64,000 bases of DNA, from positions 14,436,453 through 14,500,452 of the forward strand of contig OZ024787.1 in the NCBI GenBank assembly GCA_964017065.1, in the 5' to 3' direction. A program made the translations under genes and the position numbers. A model generated the notes under the pieces. The model did not search any database. It worked only from the letters and a program-made list of their open reading frames with translations, and was not told the DNA's origin. Below, piece after piece: positions 21,683-33,600 of the stretch. Each line of letters starts with the position of its first letter. Within the stretch, counting starts at the first letter, position 1. Source of the stretch: Haliclona indistincta. Its lineage: Eukaryota; Porifera; Demospongiae; Haplosclerida; Chalinidae.

Positions 21683-24600
21683 CTGTAGTATTGTATAATA
21701 CATTATTCTGTTATCACATGATCTAAACAAGCTTCACCTGATGATGGTAGTATTGTACCAGATGTACTAGTGGGAACTACTACTGATGATGATGATGATG
21801 CTACTGATGATGGTAGATCAGCTGTGGTGGGTCGTACAACTACAGAAAGAAAATTCAAAAATTAATTCTGAAAATTTTAAACATGTTATCAACACTAACC
21901 ATGAGGAAATGGTGGAGTACTGCATTGAGATTGAGATTGGTTCATTCCTGAGCTAGTTTCTATAACAAACAATGACTATAAACCCACTGCTATCATGTTC
22001 TGCATGTCACACTATACCTTTGATCCACTTGTGTATCCAGAGCTGATCTGGTTGTGATGTACGACCATGACATCTGCCTTTCTTTCTCTGTGGTAAATAT
22101 TTCACAGCATGAGTACTAGTCTCATTAGAGCAGTAGCAAGGGAAGAAGAGACCATCCTTGAGAGAGGCGTTGCTGTTGTAATGGAGACTCTGACTAACAA
22201 CACACACGGCACGAGATACATCATGGAGGACGGCCTCACAGCCTAGCAGTAGCTGAGATGGTGAAACTGGGTCTTCCTCACATTCAGAATTGACGGCTAT
22301 CTCAATGAATTTAAAATGCAAAGTGAATTTGACGAGAAGATCGAATTCATCATTGACACACACGACTAGTGTGGCTTGATTGCAGCATAGACTACCTTCA
22401 GTAGACGGTAAAGACCATTCTAGATTGACAGGCTCTTCTCTGTGTTTTGGCAGGTAAGCTATGATAGAGCTAAAGACTCCCTTTGGAGAGTAGCCACCAT
22501 TGAAGCAAACTAGTGTGGAATCAACAGAGACCTTTGCATCTATAAAATAGTCGTCAGGTGCACAAACAAGAGCACTCGGCATAAAGAACAGCTCTTCTTC
22601 AGACTCCTCATTACGCATCTGCACAATGATGTTGAGATGAGTAAGAAAGGCAACTATTAGTTTAGGAGTGAGGCCGTCATGATCTTGCCCCCATAGCTTC
22701 CTCAGAGTCTCCATAGTGAACACACCTCTGGTCCAGACCATCTTCTTAGGACCATAGTTCAACTCTCCCTCTTTCTTGAATGCGAAGGTGTCAGTGAGTA
22801 GGGTACTGGGGACATCATACAGCTTTTGAGGACGGGTCACAACAAACTGTTCCAGAATGGTATCGTCAGGATAGCAGCGGATGCTGCCAGTAAAGTGGTG
22901 TAGGAGCCAAAGAACATGTGGTAGTTCAGTTTCAGGATCAATGTTGCAGTCGATTGCCAGGTGCTTGCACTGGTCTAGTGAGATGATACCCTTATCTTGG
23001 TTTCGTAGTAGTAGTTCTAATGCTACTGCAGTGGTTGGTAGTTTCACCTCACACATTGGTGATGAGTATGATACACCACCTGTGACCTTGGTGATCACAT
23101 GATCAGCCGTGTGACGCACAGCTGTACGAAGTGCTGGGATGCCATCACCTGTGAAGCTGTCCACAGGAAACAACACCCCAGACCCGTTATACACTATCAA
23201 ATCACTAAACGGTTCAACCAGACACTTGACCTGTTTGTCAATAGCACCAATTTCTTCATCACTCACGAGGCTTCTCATTGTTGCCATGAATATGACACGA
23301 GGCTTCACTTCTACTCTCTCTTCACCATTAGTCTGGTAACTACACGTGCAGCGAATGCTGGCCAGGGATTGAGTGAGGACATCTCTAACTCTCATATTGG
23401 TTGGGTAGTCTTCTCTTTTCCCATCTTTGTCAGTGAAATGAACTTCATATACATCATCCAGAGGAACAGCTAAGCTGAATGTGAGCAGAAACACAGACGG
23501 CCCTGACACGAGAATAAGTAACAGCTCTTGAAACTGAGGCTGGCCACCTGAGTCAATGAGATAGATAAGAGTCTCCTTCAGTATATCTTGTAAGGTGTCA
23601 TGTGGTGCTTTGATGAAGGCATTGGTTATCATCTCTTGAAATGCTTTGCCAACACTAGCTTGATCTACTGGTAGAGAGATCGCTGAACTTAAAGGAGCTG
23701 AATCAACTGCACTAGTGGTCTGCTTTCTAAATTTCTTGGTCTCAGCTGAACGCAGCTTAGCAATCTTCTCTACTAGCCCAACCATTTCCTCGTCCAGGCT
23801 CTGCAGCAAGTACCAGGGCAGGTCGTCTGCTTCTCTAGTGAGAGCGGTAGCAGAGGCTGGTAACCGAGCTCGAGTGATCTCTTCAGCTACTGGAGTGCTA
23901 CGAGTACCATCATCGAGATGGTAGATGAGTGTGCCGTCCCTACGCTCTGCTGGTTTACGGCTAGTGAGTTCCTGTCCTGTGAGTCTCAGCTTGGCACAAG
24001 TCTTTCCTGCTGCGGGCAGGCCATGAAGAATGAGATGAAGAGTGCGAAGATTTAAGCTTCCTTTCTCTCTCATCATACGAACAGAGGTCGCTATGTGGCT
24101 TTGAATATCTGAACAAAAATCACACACAATTCAATCTACTAGCATGCATGATGCATTTGAGAAAATTAGAATGTTAGTGATTCAACATATCTATGTTGTT
24201 AATATAATGACATCATGGTATTAACAATAATATAATTATTATGATATGTATGAACATCAGTTGTTATAAGCTGTGTACACTCTATACATCATCTCATATG
24301 AATTACAACAACACAATAACCAAATAGTCTATTGCAAGAGTTCATTAGCTAAGAGTATGCAACAGTCAATATACCCCTTTGGACAGGGTTGGGCATTTTC
24401 TACATCACTAGTTTATACAGCAGAAAGCATTAGGGCTATGATGCTAATGATATTCACCGTTGTGTAATGATATTCACAACAGCAGTAATGATATCATCGC
24501 TGTGTATAGGTAAACTTGTGAGGTAGAAAATGTCCAACACCGTCCTAGGGGGTATATTGCTGGTTGCATACTCTTAGGTAATGAACTCTTGTCTATTGTT

Positions 24601-27600
24601 AATGAAATCAATCAAAGGCTTGCAATTCTTACAATTCTTAAAATTCTAATAATGAAACGTATGCTTTGCTTGAACAGCACCACCTAGCCTCGTGCCCATG
24701 GTGCTATAGAAAGGGGTGGAGCGAAAGGGAGAAAGAAGCGCCTGGTACACACTGCATACACATGTGTGACTAGTGTTGGAATTCCACCTCCACCTGTTAT
24801 CATCGTACATGTTTGAGGTATGTGATTAATATTCATCAGCTGCTCTCTCCTGTTTGCAATCTACTGTCATGACTCAGAGGAGGTTGGAAGCATTGATATT
24901 CAGTCACGTGACATGTAAAATGTTAATTCAGTCCAAATCAAAATGTATGGCGAACTTAGTTGTCTATTTTACCCAAATTCTCTGGACAGAATTTAACGAA
25001 TTTAGTATGAATCGAAAGCTCTTGCAAAGCAGATTACAAATATGCGACCTGCCCGGTCCAACCCAGGGGTCCCTGAGATGCTATGGGCGAGATAGTAGTG
25101 AAGATTCTCAACAGTGGAAAACACTACAGTTATTGTTCGTGCAAGCTATCAGCTTATTGACAAGTCTGCTTTAGACGTCTTGAAGCAAAATCTTGGCGTT
25201 TAACAATGGCGAGCGAAGAGACAGGTCCATTGTTATCTGCAAAACCCAATATATACAGCTGACGAGACCTGGTCAGAGCTAGAACTAAGAAGGTTGCTGA
25301 AATTTAAGCTGTTTCACACCAGAAAGATTCCTGAATCCAGCACAAGTGTGCTATCTACAGGAGCTGTGCACTTCTTCCTAAATTTCACGACATACAGAGC
25401 ACAGAAACTGGTGCAGTGCACTATACAAAATAGCTAAACCAGTATTCTAAGATCATATCTTTCTGAAGTAAATTTAACATATATCCAACATCCGCTGATA
25501 CTTATCGTACATTTATCAGTGTTACTAGACTAGCCACATGGTGAACACAATGTGGATAGTGCATAGCGAACTTCACGGGACTGACACTAGCTTGTAAGGT
25601 AAGTTTAGCTGAAATAGAAGCATAGACAATCAGAAGAAATGAAACACACATGTCTTACCTAATTAAGCGTGTGGGCCTACAGTGTGAACCAGGCCTAGGT
25701 CTGGGTACGAGGCTAGTGTGTACAGTGTATACCAGGCCTAGGTCTGGGTACGAGGCTAGTGTATACAGTGTGTACCAGGCCTAGGTCTGGGTACGAGGCT
25801 AGTGTGTACAGTGTGTACCAGGCCTAGGTCTGGGTACGATGCTAGTGTGTACCAGGCCTAGGTCTGGGTACGAGGCTAGCGTGTACAGTGTGTACCAGGC
25901 CTAGGTCTGGGAACGATGCTAGTGTGTACAGTGTGTACCAGGCCTAGGCCTGGGTACGAGGCTAGTGTGTACAGTGTGTACCAGGCCTAGGTCTGGGTAC
26001 GAGGCTAGTGTGTACAGTGTGTACCAGGCTAGTGTGCACAATGTGTACCAGGCTAGTGTGTACTGAGTGTACCAGGCTAGTGTATACAATGTGTACCAGT
26101 ATTAAGCCTGGGTACGAGGCTAGTGCGTACAGTGTGTACCAGGCCTAGGCCTGGGTACGAGGGTAGTGCATACAGTGTGTATCAGGCCTAGACTTGGGTA
26201 CGAGGCTAGTGTATACAGTGTGTACCAGGCCTAGGCCTGGGTACGAGACTAGTGCGTACAGTGTGTACCAGGCTTAGGCCTGGGTACGAGGCTAGTGTAT
26301 ACAGTGCGTACCAGGCCTAGGCCTGGGTACGAGGCTAGTGTATACAGTGTGTCCCAGGCCTAGGCCTGGGTATGAGGCTAGTGTATATAGTGTGTACCAG
26401 GCCTAGGCCTGGGTACGAGACTAGTGCGTACAGTGTGTACCAGGCTTAGGCCTGGGTACGAGGCTAGTGTATACAGTGTGTACCAGGCCTAGGCCTGGGT
26501 ACGAGGCTAGTGTGTACAGTGTGTACCAGGCCTAGGCCTGGGTACGAGGCTAATGTATACAGTGTATACCAGGCCTAGGCCTGGGTACGAGGCTAGTGTG
26601 TACAGTGTGTACCAGGCCTAGGTCTGGGTACGAGGCTAGTGTGTACAGTGTGTACCAGGCTAGTGTGCACAATGTGTACCAGGCTAGTGTGTACTGAGTG
26701 TACCAAGTTAGTGTGTACAGTGTGTACCAGGCTAGTGTGTACTGAGTGTACCAGGCTAGAGTATACAATGTGTACCAGTATTAAGCCTGGGTACGAGGCT
26801 AGTGCGTACAGTGTGTACCAGGCCTAGGCCTGGGTACGAGGGTAGTGCATACAGTGTGTACCAGGCCTAGACTTGGGTACGAGGCTAGTGTATACAGTGT
26901 GTACCAGGCATAGGCCTGGGTACGAGACTAGTGCGTACAGAGTGTACCAGGCTTAGGCCTGGGTACGAGGCTAGTGTATACAGTGTGTACCAGGCCTAGG
27001 CCTGGGTACGAGGCTAGTGTGTACAGTGTGTACCAGGCCTAGGCCTGGGTACGAGGCTAGTGTATACAGTGTGTACCAGGCCTAGGCCTGGGTACGAGGC
27101 TAGTGTATACAGTGTGTCCCAGACCTAGGCCTGGGCATGAGGCTAGTGTATACAGTGTGTACCAGACCTAGGCCTGGGTACGAGGCTAGTGTGTACAGTG
27201 TGTACTAGGCTAGTGTGTACTGAGTGTACCAGGCTAGTGTGTACTGAGTGTACCAGGCTAGTGTGCACAGTGTGTACCAGGCTAGTGTGTACTGAGTGTA
27301 CCAGGCTAGTGTGTACTGAGTGTACCAGGCTAGTGTGTACAGTGTGTACGAGGTTAGACTAGTGTGTACAGTGTGTACCAGGCTAGTGTGTACTGAGTGT
27401 ACCAGGCTAGTGTGTACTGAGTGTACCAGGCTAGTGTGTACAGTGTGTACCAGGCTAGTGTGTACAGTGTGTACCAGGCTAATGTGTACTGAGTGTACCA
27501 GGCTAGTGTGTACTGAGTGTACCAGGCTAGTGTGTACAGTGTGTACGAGGCTAGTGTGTACTGAGTGTACCAGGCTAGTGTGTACTGAGTGTACCAGGCT

Positions 27601-30600
27601 AGTGTGTACTGAGTGTACCAGGCTAGTGTGTACCGAGTGTACCAGGCTAGTGTGTACAGTGTGTACCAGGCTAGTGTGTACAGTGTGTACCAGGCTAGTG
27701 TGTACAGTGTGTACCAGGCTAGTGTGTACAGTGTGTACCAGGCTAGTGTGTACAGTGTGTACCAGGCTAGTGTGTACAGTGTGTACCAGGCTAGTGTGTA
27801 CAGTGTGTACCAGGCTAGTGTGTACAGTGTGTACCAGGGATTTGGTACCTGTTCGCCTACTCCCACTTCGCCTACTCCCATTTTGCCTACTTACAGCCCC
27901 AAAGGGACGTTTTGCCTACTAGAAGTAAGCAAAACTAAACCCTAAACCCTGAACCCTAAAAACCTTCTCCTAACTGTGCAAAGTCGGGAGGGTGTCCTAA
28001 ACCGGGCCTTCGGCCCTTGGTAAGCCTAAGGATCGTCGGGAGGGTGTCCTAAACCGGGCCTTCGGCCCTTGGTAAGCCTAAGGATCGTCGGGAGGGTCGT
28101 CCTAAACCGGGCCTTCGGCCCTGGCTAAAGATCGTCGAGAGGGTCGTCCTAAACAGGGCCTTCGTCCTTCACTGGATCTGCAAGCTGTCCCGACGATCGA
28201 CTTAGTTAAAAAAAACTTGAGTTTTCTGGGGAAAAAAATTAAAAATAATAAGAGCTGAGCGGGAATCGAACCCTGAACATTTGCACTACAAGCCACCGCA
28301 CTAAACCGCTGCGCCACCGGAACGAGCTGACCGACCAGTGCTATAAACAAGCCATTATAGTGATTCTGTACGCGCGCGCGCGTAGATAATATAAGCCGCC
28401 GAAGGCGGCTTGCGTAGGCAAAACGTCCCTTTGGGGCTGTAAGTAGGCAAAATGGGAGTAGGCGAAGTGGGAGTAGGCAAACCGGTACTATCCCGTACCA
28501 GGCCAGTGTGTACTGAGTGTACCAGGCTAGTGTGTACGGTGTGTACCAGGCTAGTGTGTACTGAGTGTACCAGGCTAGTGTGTACTGAGTGTACCAGGCT
28601 AGTGTGTACTGAGTGTACCAGGCTAATGTGTACTGAGTGTACCAGGCTAGTGTGTACTGAGTGTACCAGGCTAGTGTGTACAGTGTGTACGAGGCTAGCG
28701 TGTACTGAGTGTACCAGGCTAGTGTGTACAGTGTGTACCAGGCTAGTGTGTACAGTGTGTACCAGGCTAGTGTGTACAGTGTGTACCAGGCTAGTGTGTA
28801 CAGTGTGTACCAGGCTAGTGTGTACTGAGTGTACCAGGCTAGTGTGTACAGTGTGTACCAGGCTAGTGTGTACAGTGTGTACCAGGCCTAGGCCTGGGTA
28901 CGAAGCTAGTGTGTACAGCGAAAACAGAAAAGCGCAGTACAATTGTAATACTTAAATTTACAAGATAAGAGTCCTTGGCTAAGGTGGTGTGAGCTGAGAT
29001 ATTATAGAAATAATGGTTACTTAGAGAGTAGCTTTAAGTACGGTTAGCCGCACCTCATACCATATCGGCTACAACGCATATAGTACCTTCAGCTAGACAG
29101 GAGGCCGCCGCCCCCTGGTTGTGGCGCATGCGCAGAACTGCAGTTAAGCACGCCGCACCAGTGCAGTTGCGACATAGAGAGCGAGAGGTCACCTCCGAAC
29201 AGTACAGCTCGCTCTCTTGGTTTCTTTTTGGTTTATTCGTTCTTCCGCTATTCCTTTGTCGATGTCCGATCACGAGGACGAAGTTCCAGATCCAAGAGCT
29301 GTAGCTCTGGACCCTCTGCCGCTCCCGGTGGTGCTCTCGCCGGAGGTGGAGGCGAGGATCGAGCAGGCAGTGCTAGCAGCCCTCCGGAGCGGAGCCCCCA
29401 GCTCGTTTTCACCAGCTGTGACAGGTGAGCACGACACGCAACACCAACACTGGGATAGACCGCAGATCTCCTTGCCCCTTCGCGACGGCGAAGCGTCGTC
29501 CATCGCTTGGTCCGCCATACGCTTCGTCGTAGGTCCTGCCCTACAGATCTAAAAGTAGAGCCGCCGCTCGCTTAGTGGTCCGTTGAGCTGGCATAATTAC
29601 CGTAATGTTCTACCGAGCTAGCTAGCTAGCTAACGCTCTGGGCGGGGCTTGTCCTGTCAATTTTTTTTGGGGCTGGGCTTCCCCAGTCAATTAATGCTCG
29701 CGCGGGCCACGTTCATAATATAATGAGCTGGTAGCATGCAGGTCAGCTCTACGGGTGTATGCAGGGCGTTACCCCAGCTGTAGGGCGCAAATAACTCCCG
29801 CGGGTGACAACCCATCGCCACCCTAACTGATCTGCTCCCTATTTTGTCTGTTTCCCTCTGCTTCTCTCCTTCTCTCTCTCTCTCTGCCTCCTCTATCCAT
29901 TTATGTGATTATACCGGTATGGCTATCACAGGCGATAGCATACTCCCCTGACTAGCCTGCCCGCTCCTCAGGCAAGCACATGGCTGGCAACCTCGGTCCC
30001 CGCAGGGATCGAGGGGCAGTTCTCTCTTTCTCCTTCTTTCTCTCTCTCTGTCTATTCATTTATGTGATTATACCGGTATGGCTATCGCAGGCGATAGCAT
30101 ACTTCCCTGACTAGCCGGTCCGCTCCTCAGGCAAGCACATGCCCGGCAACCTCGGTCCCCGCAGGGATCGAGGGGCGGTTCTCTCTTTCTCCTTCTCTCT
30201 CTCTCTGCCTCCTCTATTCATTTACGGGAGTATACCGGAATGGCTATTGCAGGCGATAGCATACTTCCCCGACTAGCCTGTCTGCTCCCCAGGCAAGCAC
30301 ATGTCCGGCAACCTCGGTCCCCGCAGGGATCGGGGGCGGGCACCCGCTGGTCGCCTGTTCTGCCGATAGCTATGCCGCTGCGAGTAAGTGTTTGACAGCC
30401 ACACCGGTTACTGTGCTCTCACCCCTCAGATCCAGCCCTGCTTAGCAGCGCAACCCTCCCCCCAGCATCGTCGCTGGCCTCTGTTCCTCTGATCTCTACA
30501 GCGGCCTCGTCCGCAGTGACAGTGACACCGCCCTCAATTGCTTCGACTAGCTTTTCCTGGCCCAGTCTGTCAGCTCTGCTGTCTTCTCCGGGTCTACCTT

Positions 30601-33600
30601 TTGACCCACCTCCGGAAAAGACATCCCCTTTAGTGATCTCTCCCGCACTGCCCCCTATTCCAGGGAAAGCCATTGAAAAAGCCCGTAATGGCAGCTTCAT
30701 TGATTTCAAGGAATTTCTGGGTGATAACTTGGCCTTGCTACAGAGGCTGAAGGAACTAGGCCAGGCCGGCCCTGTTTCGCCGTCGACACAGTCGTTAGCC
30801 GCTGGGTCTAGGCTCAGACCGGTGTCCGATGCTCTCACCTGGGTCACCTGCTTCCTGTCCTATATGGCAGCCCGTTCCAATGACAAAGAAACGAAGGAAC
30901 TGGTTGCCTACGCAATGATTGTCATAATGCTGTCCAGAAAACACCCAGGGACAGGGTGGCTGCTATACGACAGGCAGTTTCGCCAACACCGTGCCGCCGG
31001 ATCCACCCTCCCCTGGACTGAGATAAACGCGTCTTTAATGGCCGCGACAGTACTCAGTCACGCCGGGGACAGGCCTTGTCAGTCCTGTCCACTGTGCTTG
31101 GGAGTGGATCACTCCAGAGAGGAGTGCGCGCTGTCTTCTCTGGAGCTCAACAAACTCTCATCCCCAGGCCCATCATCTAATCCAGGCCCGTCAACTAATC
31201 GCCCTCCGCCTCCCCCCCGGGTAGCACGCCGGCCAACACCCTACTCAGCTGTGAACGACAATATATGCCGCCGTTTCAACCGAGGGTACTGTGGCAGCAA
31301 CTCTTGCAAGTTCGTGCACACCTGCTCTAATTGCTTTAAATCGGGCCACCCTGCAACACACTGTCAAGAGCCCAGAGGGTATCCCAGGGGACAGCCCGGA
31401 GACCCGCCACGGCTCCCGGGGACGCCATCCCAGAGACCCGCAGTGCCAGGGAACAGGCAGGTCTAGCAAGACATTGTTGCCATAAGAGCTAACCCTGCAG
31501 CCGGTTAAAAACATGTCTTGTGCCGGAAACACACTTGTTTATTCATTATAATAACTTCATTCATATCAACTTCATTCAATAACCTCTGTGTGCCGCTGCA
31601 TTATTAGCAACCTCATCTCATTCCGCATGCAATGATCACTGCGGGCTGCCGCATTGGGCAGTCCTCACTCACCTTGTATGAAATAATAAAATAAAACAGT
31701 TTCACCGCAATGTTGAACAGCAGTTTAAGGCGGGTAAGGGGACGCACTTATGGGAGAACAAGAGGACGGTTCCGCTTCCCTCAGATCCTCATGCCGCCCT
31801 GGCTCCGCGCATGCAGCCTGTGACAATGGCGGGTAGCTGCGGTGCGCATGAACAGCGGTGGCCCTATGCACGACGAAACGGAGGTCTTATTCACTCTCCT
31901 CTCTCCACGCAGACCGCTACCTCAGTATCCAGAATAACATGTATAGATACACAGAGGACTTGCTGGCCATGGAACAGATCTCTCAAGGAGTCGGCGCCCT
32001 CGCAACTCCGGTATTAGAGTGTCTCCCAATTCTCGAATCATCACCATATCTGCGCTCTCATCCAGATCAGCGCTTTGCCGCCTTCCTCCACAGGGGTCTT
32101 ACATCGGGGTTTCGCATCGGCTTCAACCGAGTGTCCAGATTGCGGTCTCCTCCAGCTAATTTTCGCTCAGTGACTAGCAACCCGCACAAGGTAGAGTGCT
32201 ACATCGCTCTAGAGGTTGCAGCAGGTCGACTACTGGCAGCGCACCCTACGACCGTACGTCGGAACCCGATAGGACTGATACCTAAGTCACACCAGCCAGG
32301 CGAATTCAGGTTGATAGTTGACCTCTCTGCGCCAATCGGTTTCAGTGTCAACGACGGGATATCATCATCTCGGTGCTCCTTGGAATATGTCACCGTCGAT
32401 GAAGTCGCCAGGTTGGTAGCACGGTGTGGTCGTGGCACATTGATGGCAAAAACAGACGTTAAGAGTGCATATCGGCACGTCCCAGTCCATCCGGATGACC
32501 AGCACCTGCTAGGACTTGAATGGAACGGGACCTCTTATCTGGACAGAGCCCTACCCTTCGGTCTACGGTCGGCCCCGAAGTTGTTCACAGCGGTAGCCGA
32601 CGGGATATCTTGGGCACTACACCACGAGGGCATCCGTAATTTCGTCCACTACTTAGACGATTTTCTCCTATGGGGCCCAGCAGACTCTCAGTCATGCGCC
32701 CGGAACCTGCAGACCACCGTGGACCTCTGCTCCCGCCTCGGTTTCCCGGTGGCCCCGCAAAAAACTGTGGGCCCCAGCAACGTCATCACCTTCCTCGGTA
32801 TTGAGCTCGACTCAGTTGCCCAGGAAGTCAGGCTCCCAGTGGAAAAACTGAGGAGGCTGCGCGAAACTCTGCTGAGATTTGAACGCAGGAGAAACGCATC
32901 CAAGCACGAGATGCAGGTACTGATCGGAATCCTGAGTCATGCAGCAACCGTGGTGCAGCCAGGAAGGCTCTTCCTGCGGCGGCTAATAGATGCATCAAAA
33001 ATTCCTCGCCTACCATTCCACAGAACACGGATCAACGCTAAGTGCCGCAGCGACCTGGTGTGGTGGTTGGTGTTTTCACAGGAATGGAATGGGGTAGAGC
33101 TCTTCCCGTCACTCCCGGCTGGTCCCTCCATCTTCTCGGACGCTTCCGGATCGTGGGGTTGTGGCGCTTATGCAGAGGACACCGACCATTGGTTTCAGTT
33201 CAAGTGGCCTCAGTCTTGGTCCGAGAGGGGCATCGCAGCCAAAGAGCTCATGCCCATTGTCATGTGTGCGGCAGTATGGGGCATGAACTGGCGGGGTGTG
33301 AGAGTCATGTTTTATTGTGACAATGAAGCCGTCGTCACATCCCTGAATGATAGATCAGCCAGCGAAACACACCTGGCACACTTACTCAGGTGTCTATTTT
33401 TCATCCAGGCGCAATTTAAGTTTGAGTTCAGAGCCAAGCACATAGCCGGCAAGCGAAACACAGCGGCCGACGCCCTCTCTCGCAACAAGTTATCACAATT
33501 TTTTTCTCTCCGTTCTCAGGACAAGAACCCGCCACAAGCTCAACTGCCGCCACCAACCCGGGTCCCACCGGCGTTAATAAACCTCCTGTCGGACAACTCT

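Larger units (their letters stand above)
27844..28488. mobile_element. Element W: 645-bp TIR element inside the minisatellite
   Basis: Inverted ends of ~75 bp (27844-27919 and 28414-28488) contain CGCCTACTCCCACTTCGCCT and CCCCAAAGGGACGTTTTGCC. The interior holds telomere-like CCCTAAA runs, a GC-rich tandem repeat and a tRNA-derived SINE-like sequence. No coding capacity. The gene C minisatellite lacks it. Confidence 0.75.
25682..28905. repeat. Minisatellite in gene B intron (24-bp and ~43-bp units)
   Basis: The left part is built of ~43-bp units containing CAGGCCTAGGTCTGGGTACG. The right part is built of 24-bp units GTGTGTACTGAGTGTACCAG+GCTA or GTGTGTACAGTGTGTACCAG+GCTA. Element W (27844-28488) interrupts it. 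Long open frames on both strands arise because 24 is divisible by 3; none is a gene. Homologous to 55162-60222. Confidence 0.95.

Noticed and set aside
22007..24127. Start of the Roc protein at the ATG near 24127 (MCDFCSD)
   Set aside because: Those codons overlap a strong TTTTTGTTCAG acceptor. The phase-1 junction to the ankyrin exons is preserved in both genes, so they are intronic.
28255..28325. tRNA gene on the minus strand
   Set aside because: A and B boxes are good, but the anticodon arm and acceptor pairing are poor and it lies inside a TIR element; treated as SINE-like.
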